This document shows positions 44,714 to 53,726 of a DNA stretch of 64,000 nt, piece by piece (positions within the stretch are counted from its first letter, which is position 1; each line of letters begins with the position of its first letter). This DNA comes from Arsenicibacter rosenii (GTDB lineage Bacteria > Bacteroidota > Bacteroidia > Cytophagales > Spirosomataceae): assembly GCF_001870735.1 (NCBI RefSeq), contig NZ_MORL01000017.1, positions 1-64,000 of the forward strand, given 5' to 3'. Position numbers and translations under genes: made by a program. Under the pieces are notes generated by a model. That model saw only the letters and a list, made by a program, of their open reading frames with translations. It had not been told where the DNA came from and made no database searches.

Positions 44714-44716
44714 GAC

Positions 44717-45640
44717 TTACCACCACTTCTGGTACCCATCTGCCGGTTTCCAGTCCGATTTAGGCTCATAGTAGTGCCAGAGCAGTGCCCCTACTTTCCG
44801 GAGCAGGGTAGCGCCTTCATTGGTCCGTTCCCAGCGCTCATCCTGCTGGTTTTTGGTCATGATGCAGTACACGTATTCGCCGTGGGGCGCATGCACCAGC
44901 ACCACTTCCGATCGTGACCGGTTGACGGCTCCGTTCTTTGTCGCCACCTTAATCCCCTCAGGAAGCTGCGACAACCCATCGCCATCCCAGAATTGCCGGC
45001 CCAGGTTGCGGTACATCCGGTCGCTGGCATCGGGGCTAATCGCTTTGCCTTGCCGGATATACAGCAACAATTCGGCAAGCTCATGCGGTGTGGTTTGGCC
45101 CCAGCCATACGTTGGCCGGAAGGCTTCGCGGCCCGGCGTGCGGGAGTTGACGCGGGTTTTGCTGAAGCCGTTGGCGTCGAGCCAGCTGTTGATCGCCGTG
45201 CCACCGCCGGCCAGCGCCTGGCACCAGAGGCTTCCGGTATTATCACTGATTGTTTCCATCAGCATCACGATCTGGCTTAGCGGAAATTTGGCGCCGTCTT
45301 TAAGCGACCCCACAATGCCGTCGTCATAATGGAGAGAATCTTTATACACGATTTCCTGCTGGTACTTTAATTCACCCTTGTTGATTTTATCAAACAAGCC
45401 GCACATAATCGGAATCTTGATAGTACTGGCGGTCGGAAAGGTTGTATCGGCATTGATACTAACCGTTTTACCGGATTTGATATGATGAACATACACCCCC
45501 ACATCGCCCCTGAAGCCCGCCAGCGCGTCGCGTAGCAGGCGTTCCAGTTTCGGATCATTTTTCCGGGCAAAAACCTGTGGGCCGGTGATTAAGGCAAGGA
45601 GAAGTAAAAAAGAACGGAGAGAATGCGTCATGAGAAACAA
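44717..45640 (-). CDS. Serine hydrolase of the class A beta-lactamase fold
   Basis: 307 residues with a signal peptide (MFLMTHSLRSFLLLLALITG). The SxxK box is STIK at 72-75 (TASTIKIPIM) and the SDN loop is ISDNTGS at 132-134. The third box is KNG at 235-237, not the usual KTG. The stretch around RTPGREAFRPTYGWG carries no clear omega-loop ExxxN motif. It may be a penicillin-interactive or esterase-type enzyme rather than a true beta-lactamase (inference). The ATG at 45631 is an alternative start. It is probably transcribed with the GNAT and kinase-like genes upstream. Confidence 0.8.
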   Translation of the reverse strand: MFLMTHSLRSFLLLLALITGPQVFARKNDPKLERLLRDALAGFRGDVGVYVHHIKSGKTVSINADTTFPTASTIKIPIMCGLFDKINKGELKYQQEIVYKDSLHYDDGIVGSLKDGAKFPLSQIVMLMETISDNTGSLWCQALAGGGTAINSWLDANGFSKTRVNSRTPGREAFRPTYGWGQTTPHELAELLLYIRQGKAISPDASDRMYRNLGRQFWDGDGLSQLPEGIKVATKNGAVNRSRSEVVLVHAPHGEYVYCIMTKNQQDERWERTNEGATLLRKVGALLWHYYEPKSDWKPADGYQKWW

Positions 45641-45705
45641 TGTTTGTTGGCTGATACTATCGGGACAGGATTGGTTCAGCGGGAAAGCCCGTAATCCCGT
45701 CAGAA

Positions 45706-46131
45706 CTACAGTTGTTTTACAAATTTGATATGGGTGGGCGAAAAGCCGGTTTGTTCGTAAAAGCGTTGGGTGTCGAGCCGTTTTTTATTGGTCGTCACTT
45801 CCAGATTAACCCATCCTTCGGCCGCCGCCAGCTGGAGGAGCCGGTCAACCAGTTGCCGGCCAATGCGCTGATTGCGGCAGGCCGGCAACACATACAGCTC
45901 CTGAATTTCGCCGACCCGCCCGACATGATGAAGCAGCAACTGGGTATGGCAACTGATGTAGCCAACCACTGCCTGGCCGGTTTCGGCCACCAGATAGTGA
46001 TAGTCCGGATGCTGTAGATTCGTTTGAAAAACGGTATCAAACCGCTCCCGATCCAGGATTTCCTCTTCCAGATCGCAGAGAAAGGTATAGATCACCGTAC
46101 CATCGGCGGGCGTCGCAGGGCGTATGTGCAT
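45706..46131 (-). CDS. GNAT family N-acetyltransferase
   Basis: 141 residues from the ATG at 46131 (MHIRPATPADGTVIYTFLCD). GNAT fold marks: VVGYISCHTQLLLHH, EIQELYVLPACRNQRIGRQL (acetyl-CoA-binding R/Q-x-x-G-x-G/A-like loop), and QRFYEQTGFSPTHIKF. The acceptor is unknown. It starts 16 nt after the kinase-like gene, so the two are probably translated from one message. Confidence 0.85.
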   Translation of the reverse strand: MHIRPATPADGTVIYTFLCDLEEEILDRERFDTVFQTNLQHPDYHYLVAETGQAVVGYISCHTQLLLHHVGRVGEIQELYVLPACRNQRIGRQLVDRLLQLAAAEGWVNLEVTTNKKRLDTQRFYEQTGFSPTHIKFVKQL

Positions 46132-46147
46132 AAAAAGTTGAGTACTG

Positions 46148-47170
46148 TTAATGGAGGGCGACAAGTTCAAGGCTTTTCCAGACAATGTCGCCCATGGTCT
46201 GACAGGTCAGGAAACCATTATTGCGGTAATGCCGGGCAAGGGCTTGCTTGAGTTGCTCCGTGTGGGCCGGTGTTGAAATAACATCTTTCCGCATAGCGCT
46301 CATCAGATCGCCAAGCCGTACCTGTTCAACACGCAGGCGGCCGGCAATCAGCGAGCGTTCTTCGATCTCATACTGCCGCACGCTTTCCGGCGTCATGTAT
46401 TGCATGCCTAACTCAATAATGGCCTGATTCTGTTTGTAATACTGTGGCATATAGACCGACTTCCGCCCTTCGTACGACTGCTGATCAAAGTCAATGGCCC
46501 GAATCCGGTAATACACCTCGTCAAAATCCGGTGTGATGTCGACCACAAAATTACTGGAATGCATATCACCCAGCAGCCGTACAAAACAGCGTTCGTTAAA
46601 TTTGACAAACTCCTTACACAAACGGGTCGGGTTCAGGTTCGGATCAAGCATCTGGTTTTTGAAAAACGCATCACCCGGAATACCGGCAATGTGTTCTTCT
46701 ATCAGCGTATGGTCGTTGGTGAGGTAACTGATGCGGTTGGGCGACAGAATGTGTTCCAGTTCGAGGCCATAGATACGGGACGCATCGGCGTTTTTAACGT
46801 AAAAGTAATCAAACAGATCGTTGACTTTGTTCCGGACGCGCACGCGGAACGGCTTGGTGTTGCCGTAGCTGCACAGATCAACGCGATCGATGGTCAGGTG
46901 GCCCATAACCGACATATCGCCGTCTGCCTTCAACTGAGCATAGATGGTTTTCAGGGCCATCAGAATATCATTCACATCTGAGCCCGGGTACAGCATCGTC
47001 TCCCAAAGCGTGTCATTCCCTTTGTTATCGTAGAGGGTGATGGCATCTTCGTAGCGAAGCAGGTCGGCATACTGAACCGGCAGCGATTGCTCCCGACTAT
47101 ACTTTGTGAGATAGTCGCGGAGCGGTTCGCCGATGCGGTAAATCTGTTTTTTTTTCGTGATGATGGGCAC
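46148..47170 (-). CDS. Hypothetical protein with kinase-like motifs
   Basis: 340 residues, family not recognised. Motifs suggest the protein-kinase-like fold: GDMHSSN at 201-207 with a candidate catalytic Asp202 and Asn207, followed by AIDFDQQ at 225-231 (Asp227 as metal-binding candidate), in the same order and spacing as HGDLHxxN and IDFD in aminoglycoside-phosphotransferase and related kinases. Candidates for the Lys and Glu pair are FYVKNADASRIYGLELEHIL (about 123-142). The start is GTG at 47170; no in-frame ATG lies nearby. It sits between an oxidoreductase and a GNAT gene, all on the minus strand. Confidence 0.55.
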   Translation of the reverse strand: MPIITKKKQIYRIGEPLRDYLTKYSREQSLPVQYADLLRYEDAITLYDNKGNDTLWETMLYPGSDVNDILMALKTIYAQLKADGDMSVMGHLTIDRVDLCSYGNTKPFRVRVRNKVNDLFDYFYVKNADASRIYGLELEHILSPNRISYLTNDHTLIEEHIAGIPGDAFFKNQMLDPNLNPTRLCKEFVKFNERCFVRLLGDMHSSNFVVDITPDFDEVYYRIRAIDFDQQSYEGRKSVYMPQYYKQNQAIIELGMQYMTPESVRQYEIEERSLIAGRLRVEQVRLGDLMSAMRKDVISTPAHTEQLKQALARHYRNNGFLTCQTMGDIVWKSLELVALH

Positions 47171-47261
47171 GCGGATGAGCTTTTGGCTGAAACCTGAATT
47201 TCGGCCAATTCAGGCAGATATGCAATTCCGGACGCGGGTTTGTCACACATCCTGAGCAGAA

Positions 47262-47912
47262 TCAGTAACGTTGTAATACGTCTGACTCAAAAACGTGCTT
47301 ACCCGTCAGGCCCTCCTGGGCCGTGCGGAACATGGCATTGGCGACTTTGGCCGCTTCAATGCCTTTATACCTGGCCGGAATCAGCGGGGCCATCAACCGC
47401 ATAAAACCCGCACCAATACGTTCGCCAAGCCGGAATTCACCCCGGTTACCTAACAGCAGAGACGGACGGAAAATAAGCAGGGCCCGGTACCCAAGTGCTG
47501 CCAGATCGCGCTCAAGGTCGCCTTTAACGCGGTTGTAAAAAAAAGAAGACGTACTGTCTGCACCCATTGAGCTGACCAGCGCAAACTGCCGGGCACCCTG
47601 CTCAAGACCAAGCCGGGCAATGTCGAGCGGGTATTGGTAATCGACTTTCCGGAAGGCGTCTTTTGAACCTGCTTTTTTGATCGTTGTTCCCAGACAGCAA
47701 AATATATCGTCGGCTTGGGTGAGCAGCCCGTTCGGATGGTCAAAGTCAAAGGAAATCTCCTGCAGGCGGGGGTGTTGCCAGCTGAGCGGCCGCCGTGTCA
47801 GGACTTTTACTTTATCATATTCCATTGAGTCAATGAGCCGGTGGGTCAGTTGATCACCAACTAATCCGGTTGCACCGAGCACTAACGCAACTTTTGATGG
47901 AGAACTTGTCAT
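47262..47912 (-). CDS. NAD(P)-binding Rossmann oxidoreductase
   Basis: 216 residues, of the NAD(P)H-binding, TIP30/HTATIP2-like short-chain group. Nucleotide-binding glycine motif VALVLGATGLVGDQL near the start; FCCLGTTIKKAGSK, LVSSMGADSTSSFFYNRVKG and LLIFRPSLLLGNRGEF follow the family layout. Substrate unknown. ATG at 47912. It is divergent from the MG2 gene, about 70 nt apart, and may be the first gene of a minus-strand run of four. Confidence 0.82.
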   Translation of the reverse strand: MTSSPSKVALVLGATGLVGDQLTHRLIDSMEYDKVKVLTRRPLSWQHPRLQEISFDFDHPNGLLTQADDIFCCLGTTIKKAGSKDAFRKVDYQYPLDIARLGLEQGARQFALVSSMGADSTSSFFYNRVKGDLERDLAALGYRALLIFRPSLLLGNRGEFRLGERIGAGFMRLMAPLIPARYKGIEAAKVANAMFRTAQEGLTGKHVFESDVLQRY

Positions 47913-47983
47913 CTCTGGTAAGGTTTTTCGCTAATTTATGGCCTGATTATAATCTATCAATCTTTTCCACAAAAACCTATTTT

Positions 47984-50530
47984 ATGCTCAAGTCCCCTCA
48001 CCGTGTGATTTGGTTTGCAGGTCTGGCAATTGCAGTAACGTTGGTGGCCTTTAAAGTGACTGATGATTCATTTATTGAACATCTTGCCGGGAAACTAGTG
48101 GCGTATAACCAACAACTACCGCGCGAAAAAGTCTATCTGCACACAGACCGTGAAACTTACATGCCGGGCGAAACCATCTGGATGAAAGGGTATCTCGTTA
48201 ACGGCGCCCTCCACACAACCGATTCGACCAGCCGGGTGTTGTATGTCGACCTGATCGACATGAATACCCGCAAACAGTGGATGCGTCTAAACCTGAAGGC
48301 GGATTATGGCTATGCACCGGGCTATATGGCGCTGCCGGATTCGTTACCCGCCGGTACGTACCAACTGCGGGCCTATACGGGCTGGATGCGAAACTTCCCT
48401 AATGAGGTATACACCAAAACACTGACGCTTTTTCAGGCAAATGAAGAGATTAAGCAGGCTGCTCAGCCCAACGCCGTTGATATTCAGTTTCTGCCCGAAG
48501 GAGGTAACCTGATCGCTGGTTTAGCAGGGCGGGTTGGGTTCAAAGCCGTTGACGAAACCGGCAAGGGAGCTGACATTGCCGGTTTTGTACTCGATGCTAA
48601 AAAAGATACCATTGTCGGGTTTGAGGCGATGCACCTGGGAATGGGCTATTTCAGCCTGACACCGGAGGCCGGGCAGAGCTACACCGCCTATGTGAAGCGC
48701 AAGGGCGAAGCCTATAAAGCGTTTCCGTTGCCGGCTGTTCAGACAGACGGGTACGTAATGATGGTGGATAATCTGAGTAATAAAGATAATATCCGCGTGC
48801 TTATTGCCCATACGAAACCGCTTTCCGCGCAGACCAACGCATCACTCATTTTCCAGTCGCGGGGATTGCTGGTGCAGGCCTCGAAACTGCCGCTGACTAA
48901 ACGCTCGTTCTGGGTGCAGATTCCGCGGGAGAAGTTTCCGGAGGGCGTCGGACAGATTACGCTGTTTGATGAGACCAATAAGCAGGTGGCCGAACGGTTA
49001 TTTTTTGTCGATCATAAAGAACGACTGAACGTGACCGTAAAAGCAGATAAAGCCAGTTACAAACCCCGTGAAGAGGTGAAGCTGGATATTACGGTTACAG
49101 ATAATGAAGGAAAGCCCGCAAAAGGTAATTTCTCGCTGGCGGTAACGGATACCAAACTGGCACCGGAAGCCGAAGCCGCACCGCAAACAATAGCCTCGTA
49201 CCTGTTACTGGAATCTGACCTTAAAGGCGAGATTGAGCAGCCCGGGTATTATTTTGATGAAAAGAACGATACCCGCAACATTAAACTCGACCTGCTGATG
49301 ATGATTCAGGGATGGCGGCGGTTTACGTGGCCCGAAGTACTTTCGGGCGACTATCCGACGCTGGCCTATGATGTGGAAACCGGGCTGACGCTGTCTGGTC
49401 AGGCTGTGAAACCCGGCCGGCCGGTGGCCAGAACCAGGCGGAAACCGGGTGAGGGCGAAATCGCGCCCGGCCTGCTGATTCCGGATAAAGCAGCTTCGGC
49501 GAAAGCATCGCCTAATAAAGTAAAACTAACAGTCGTAGCGACAAGCAAAGACAGTACCCGGAGTTTTATGATGGGTGAAACGGACGACGAAGGCCATTTT
49601 GCCTTATTCGGCCTCGCCATGACTGATACCACTAACGTATTTATTCAGGCCACGTCGCTGAAAGGTAACAACCGGAATTACAACGTAACACTGGATGCGT
49701 TTGAGCCGGCGAAAGTGATGTTTACCAAAGTGCCGTTTAATCCGATAGTAGTCCGTCGGGAAGAATGGGGCGATTTTGTACGCCGGACAAACGAGTATCT
49801 GGAACTGGAAGAACAGCTCCGGAAAAATAACGAACGGATGCTGAAAGAGGTGACGGTAAAAGCAAAGAAGCTGGAACCGACCGATACACGCCGGATGATG
49901 TACGGTGCGGCCGATGCATCGGTTAAGTTTGATCAGATGAATACGGCCGGGGCTATGACAATCCTGGATGTCATCCGGAGCCGTGTGGCCGGGGTAATGG
50001 TGACGGGTTCGGGTACCAGCGCTACGGTTCAGATTCGCGGGGCGGCTAACTTTCAGGGGGCTATTGAGCCCTTGTTTCTGATGGATGGTATGCCGGTCGA
50101 CAAAGAAACGGCCCTGACGATTTCGGTGCAGGATGTAGAAGCCGTAGATGTGATCAAAGGCGCTTCGACCGCGATGTATGGTTCCCGCGGGGCCGGTGGT
50201 GTTATTGCCATTCTGCTGAAGCGGGGAGGCAGTGGTACCGTCAACACAAACTATACGCCAATGGGTACGTTGCTGGCCAAAATTCCGGGTTTCCAGCCAC
50301 GGCGGGAGTTTTATGCGCCCCGTTACGATGTCAGTAAGCCGGAGCACGTCCGGCCTGATCACCGCGCAACCCTGCACTGGCAGCCGATGATTACAGTCGG
50401 TGAAAGCGGCAAATCGTCGGTTTCGTTCTTTGCCTCAGATGCACTGACCCGGTTGCGGATCGTGACCGAAGGGGCAGCGGTCAATGGGATGCCGGGCAGC
50501 AGCCGTGAGTTTGTGGAAGTTAAGCGATAG
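47984..50530 (+). CDS. MG2-domain protein with a TonB-dependent-receptor plug domain
   Basis: 848 residues from the ATG at 47984 (MLKSPHRVIWFAGLAIAVTL, signal sequence or anchor). The N-terminal macroglobulin-type domain has QLPREKVYLHTDRETYMPGE and TIWMKGYLV. Further beta-sandwich domains follow to about 640. A plug-like domain (about 650-750) reads ILDVIRSRVAGVMV, VQIRGAANFQG, PLFLMDGMPVDKE, DVEAVDVIKGASTAMYG and SRGAGGVIAI. It ends with about 100 residues and no 22-strand beta-barrel. An in-frame start at 47870 would lie inside the divergent gene and is not used. A surface assembly or protease-defence role is possible; the function is unknown. Confidence 0.75.
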   Translation: MLKSPHRVIWFAGLAIAVTLVAFKVTDDSFIEHLAGKLVAYNQQLPREKVYLHTDRETYMPGETIWMKGYLVNGALHTTDSTSRVLYVDLIDMNTRKQWMRLNLKADYGYAPGYMALPDSLPAGTYQLRAYTGWMRNFPNEVYTKTLTLFQANEEIKQAAQPNAVDIQFLPEGGNLIAGLAGRVGFKAVDETGKGADIAGFVLDAKKDTIVGFEAMHLGMGYFSLTPEAGQSYTAYVKRKGEAYKAFPLPAVQTDGYVMMVDNLSNKDNIRVLIAHTKPLSAQTNASLIFQSRGLLVQASKLPLTKRSFWVQIPREKFPEGVGQITLFDETNKQVAERLFFVDHKERLNVTVKADKASYKPREEVKLDITVTDNEGKPAKGNFSLAVTDTKLAPEAEAAPQTIASYLLLESDLKGEIEQPGYYFDEKNDTRNIKLDLLMMIQGWRRFTWPEVLSGDYPTLAYDVETGLTLSGQAVKPGRPVARTRRKPGEGEIAPGLLIPDKAASAKASPNKVKLTVVATSKDSTRSFMMGETDDEGHFALFGLAMTDTTNVFIQATSLKGNNRNYNVTLDAFEPAKVMFTKVPFNPIVVRREEWGDFVRRTNEYLELEEQLRKNNERMLKEVTVKAKKLEPTDTRRMMYGAADASVKFDQMNTAGAMTILDVIRSRVAGVMVTGSGTSATVQIRGAANFQGAIEPLFLMDGMPVDKETALTISVQDVEAVDVIKGASTAMYGSRGAGGVIAILLKRGGSGTVNTNYTPMGTLLAKIPGFQPRREFYAPRYDVSKPEHVRPDHRATLHWQPMITVGESGKSSVSFFASDALTRLRIVTEGAAVNGMPGSSREFVEVKR

Positions 50531-50536
50531 GACTAT

Positions 50537-50626
50537 AGTGGTGGCACCACCAGGTGTTCCTGTTCAGTCGAGTTGGTGAGTGGTGGCACGACCGCCAGGC
50601 GGCCCTGTTAAAGTCGTGCCACCACT
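50537..50626. repeat. Tandem imperfect repeat with inverted ends between convergent genes
   Basis: Two related units start AGTGGTGGCAC at 50537 and 50579, both running on to a CCTGTT..AGTCG stretch. AGTGGTGGCACGAC (50579-50592) is exactly inverted at 50613-50626 (14 bp). The first unit has its own 6-bp palindrome, TGGTGG-CA-CCACCA (50539-50552). The site probably terminates transcription from both sides. Confidence 0.75.
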
Positions 50627-50631
50627 TTACG

Positions 50632-52890
50632 TTAAAACTGCTTCAGATAGCTCAGTTTGGCAATGACATTTTGCTCCTGCTGGCGGGTAAGGTTGTTGAA
50701 GCCCCGGCGGTTGAACACCAGGTAGAGGAATGAAAGCGGACGATACTCCCACGCTAACCGGATGTTGTACGTGTCCCGAAGCCCTCCGTTCGGATTGGCT
50801 GTGCTGTTTTTCTGGTAAAACCCGATTAACTGCAACCGCGGATTGAGTGCCATCCGGCCTTCAATCGAGTACAGGTCGACGGTTGTGGTTGTCTTTGATT
50901 CGCCTACATCGCGGAAGCGGTTTGAGACATAACGGCCCGTCAGGGCAATGTTCGGAATCGGGGAGTAACGCACCGAGAAATCGTAGGTACCCAGGGCACC
51001 ATTGTAATAACGTCCACCCTCATAATTCAGCGACGACGACACCTTGCGGGACGGATTGGTGGCGGCATAAACCTGATAGCGGGTATAGCGGTAGGTACCC
51101 GGCTGAATGATTACCCCGAGCGGGTCAAACACTTCCGTCAGGTACTGATAGGTCGGGTTGACCAGAATCCCGAAATAGCCGCCGCGCTGGAAATTAAACC
51201 AGATCGGGTTGATGCTGATTACGCTTTCAATCAGCCGGCCGGTCGAGGCCTGGTGATAAAACTCCGTCATAATGCCCGGTTCAAACGCGCGGATTACTTT
51301 CTTAAAGGGTATCCACTTCCCACGGTTATAAAAGAAAACGCCGGGAGTCGTGGCTATCACATCGCTCCGCGACACAAAGCCGACAGAGGGATTAAAATCC
51401 TTTGTGACAACAGACTGCGTCCACCAGAATTTCCACTGGTTTGAGGTATAGTAATACTGTGCATAACCGGCCATACCGCGCTGTTTCCCGTCGGTTGAGG
51501 CCGATTGAATGAGCATGGTGCTTAGGGAATGAGATTCGTTGAAGCGGAAAAAACCATCGACCGCGCCCACTACCGACGTAGTGCCTTGCCGGATGGAATC
51601 TTTGCCAACAGCCAGGTCTGTTTCCTGACGAATGGTGAACAAAGCCCCTAGCCGGTTCTGGGCTCCGAAGTTCTGCGAATAGCGGCCGACGGCAAAGTTG
51701 GTAGCCGGGGATGAGCCGTTTGCCCGCTGGCGCATCACAATACCCCCGACGTTCCGTTTCAGCGACCGGTATACCAGCCGGGCACCGGCATCAATCGGGA
51801 TGGGGTTGCCAAAATCATCGAGACCAATACGGCGGCTGAAAAACGGCTGAATCCGCATTGACCCGCCCGACATATCTTCGGTTGGCCCTACGCCGGTGCC
51901 GAACAAACTTGCATTCTCCAGAAAAAACTGGCGGCGTTCGGGGAAAAAGACCGAAAACCGGGTCACATTATTGACCTGCCGGTCGGCGTCGGCCTGTGCA
52001 AAATCGGTATTGAAGGTAAGATCGAGGACCGTATTCGGATTGATCGCCCATTTTGCCTCACCGCCGAGTTTGACCGAGCTACCCGACACATCGGGCGAGC
52101 CTTCCTGGGTTTTGTGGTTAAACGACGTCAGGATATACGGCTGAAACCGGATGTTTGCCGTTGGGGGCGGCGGTTGCAGACCGGTAATCCGGCCGGCATA
52201 GTCCATACGGTAAGCGGAGAACGACCGGGGATACCGCGACCAGCTGGTCAGTTCGTTGGTCATGCGCCGGTTCCGGAAAAAATTGATACCCCACGACTGG
52301 GTGCTATCCGCTGATTTCGGATACCGCAGCGTTTGCCACGGAATGGCCATTTCGGCCACCCAGCCGGAGTCGGTGCGGCTTGTCCGGACGCGCCAGAGCC
52401 CGTCCCAGTCGGTGTCATAAAGCAGATCGTCGAACGAGAGCAGATCGCGCTGGGTGCCGTAAGGATTCGTTGCCATGATCATGGCGTTGCGGCGGTCGTT
52501 GAAACCGTCGATGGCAATGCCGAAGTGATCGTGGGTCCGGACGTTAAAATCGCGTTTGAAATCCGTAATCCGCAGGCTTTTCCGGCCCAGCGAATCCCGG
52601 CAGAACGCACCGATGTACAGAAAATGCCGGTTGAACAGCACGCGGACCTCTGTATCGTGGGTCGCAGTGTTTCCCTGAAACGGCTCAATCATGATAAAGT
52701 TGCGCACGGGCGCGGCCTGCTGCCAGGCCCCTTCATCCAGCTTACCGTCGATACGGAGGTTGGTACTGATGCCCTGCGCGGTCAGCGTGCGTTTTACCGA
52801 GTCTGGTTTAAATATGGTGGCATCCTGAGCGAACACGCTTACACCAGTCAGTAAAACAAAGAGAAAGGTGGTAAGTAAACGAAAATGCAT
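50632..52890 (-). CDS. DUF5916 protein with a CBM9-like N-terminal domain
   Basis: 752 residues with signal peptide (FLFVLLTGVSVFAQD). An N-terminal carbohydrate-binding family 9-like domain starts LRIDGKLDEGAWQQAAP. The long DUF5916 C-terminal part is beta-strand-rich, typical of an outer-membrane barrel (for example SVFFPERRQFFLENASLFG and FSRRIGLDDFGN). The family is common in Bacteroidota and Gemmatimonadota; function unknown. The C-terminal residues IAKLSYLKQF end in an aromatic, as barrel proteins do. It is convergent with the MG2 gene. Confidence 0.85.
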   Translation of the reverse strand: MHFRLLTTFLFVLLTGVSVFAQDATIFKPDSVKRTLTAQGISTNLRIDGKLDEGAWQQAAPVRNFIMIEPFQGNTATHDTEVRVLFNRHFLYIGAFCRDSLGRKSLRITDFKRDFNVRTHDHFGIAIDGFNDRRNAMIMATNPYGTQRDLLSFDDLLYDTDWDGLWRVRTSRTDSGWVAEMAIPWQTLRYPKSADSTQSWGINFFRNRRMTNELTSWSRYPRSFSAYRMDYAGRITGLQPPPPTANIRFQPYILTSFNHKTQEGSPDVSGSSVKLGGEAKWAINPNTVLDLTFNTDFAQADADRQVNNVTRFSVFFPERRQFFLENASLFGTGVGPTEDMSGGSMRIQPFFSRRIGLDDFGNPIPIDAGARLVYRSLKRNVGGIVMRQRANGSSPATNFAVGRYSQNFGAQNRLGALFTIRQETDLAVGKDSIRQGTTSVVGAVDGFFRFNESHSLSTMLIQSASTDGKQRGMAGYAQYYYTSNQWKFWWTQSVVTKDFNPSVGFVSRSDVIATTPGVFFYNRGKWIPFKKVIRAFEPGIMTEFYHQASTGRLIESVISINPIWFNFQRGGYFGILVNPTYQYLTEVFDPLGVIIQPGTYRYTRYQVYAATNPSRKVSSSLNYEGGRYYNGALGTYDFSVRYSPIPNIALTGRYVSNRFRDVGESKTTTTVDLYSIEGRMALNPRLQLIGFYQKNSTANPNGGLRDTYNIRLAWEYRPLSFLYLVFNRRGFNNLTRQQEQNVIAKLSYLKQF

Positions 52891-52911
52891 GGTAGGTTAA
52901 CGAATAACCCG

Positions 52912-52919
52912 CAAATTTA
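52912..52919 (-). promoter_or_regulatory. Possible -7 box of the DUF5916 gene
   Basis: TAAATTTG on the minus strand, 22-29 nt upstream of the ATG at 52890. No TTG at the expected distance, so only the -7 element is supported. Confidence 0.35.
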
Positions 52920-53076
52920 CAGTCAGATACGTGCCTTCGAAAATAATACTTGATGAGTGGTTATAGAAAGTTTATGAGCAGGTAATGCCTGAATGCGCCG
53001 GAATGCTATATTCGTTTCAGGAAAAATGGCATCGTTTTTATTTCTGTTTTCCGGATAACGTTTATAAGCATAGCGT

Positions 53077-53637
53077 ATGAAACCGAGTGTCTTATTGATC
53101 ACTTTATTGGGGCTCCTTTTAGGAGGAGGTGCTGTACGGGGGCAGAATTTTACCGCTCCGGCTTCTTTTAGCTTCTCGCATACGGGCGGTAATCCGGCCT
53201 ATACAACCCGGTATATACTGGTTAATACGCAGACAAATATCATTTCCTACGCATCTGTCCAGCCCGGTTTCAGTAACGTGGCTGCCGGAACGTACCTTTT
53301 ATATGGGATCAGTTATGACCAGGCTGGTGTAGCGCCTGTCCTGACTCCGGCTGCCAGTTTCAGCACTATTGGCGGCACCTGTGTTGGGTTCTCTTCCTCG
53401 CTGCTCGTACGGGTCAGTCCCGGAAACGGCTGCTCCATGATGTACACGCTGAAGTCAGGCAACTGGAATGACATCAGTGTGTGGTCGTGCGGGCGGCTGC
53501 CGACAGCAACGGACATTGTGACCATTAAGCCCGGACATGCCATTCTGCTGAACGTTAACGGAACGGCCAAAGGCGTGGTATACGAAGGAGGGAAGCTTAC
53601 CATACCGGTAAATACAAAGTTAACGATCAACGGCTAG
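53077..53637 (+). CDS. Small secreted protein with a G8-like C-terminus
   Basis: 186 residues. Signal peptide (to GAVRGQ, about residue 23). A first domain has two Cys residues, then a C-terminal segment (about 124-186) with SGNWNDISVWSCGRLPTATD, VTIKPGHAILLNVNGTA and GGKLTIPVNTKLTING, like the start of a parallel-beta or G8-type domain found in Bacteroidota surface proteins. It lacks a T9SS sorting tail and ends early, so it may be a remnant or a short form. Function unknown. Confidence 0.6.
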   Translation: MKPSVLLITLLGLLLGGGAVRGQNFTAPASFSFSHTGGNPAYTTRYILVNTQTNIISYASVQPGFSNVAAGTYLLYGISYDQAGVAPVLTPAASFSTIGGTCVGFSSSLLVRVSPGNGCSMMYTLKSGNWNDISVWSCGRLPTATDIVTIKPGHAILLNVNGTAKGVVYEGGKLTIPVNTKLTING

Positions 53638-53726
53638 CCCTTGTTTGCCGACACAAACCACCCGTTTGCCGACTAAATTTTTGCAGGATGTACGGCTTTT
53701 GTACATTACTTCAAATCATATAGCCG

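Noticed and set aside
47870-47983. N-terminal extension of the MG2 protein
   Set aside because: It runs into the divergent oxidoreductase gene and would place 38 residues before the signal sequence.
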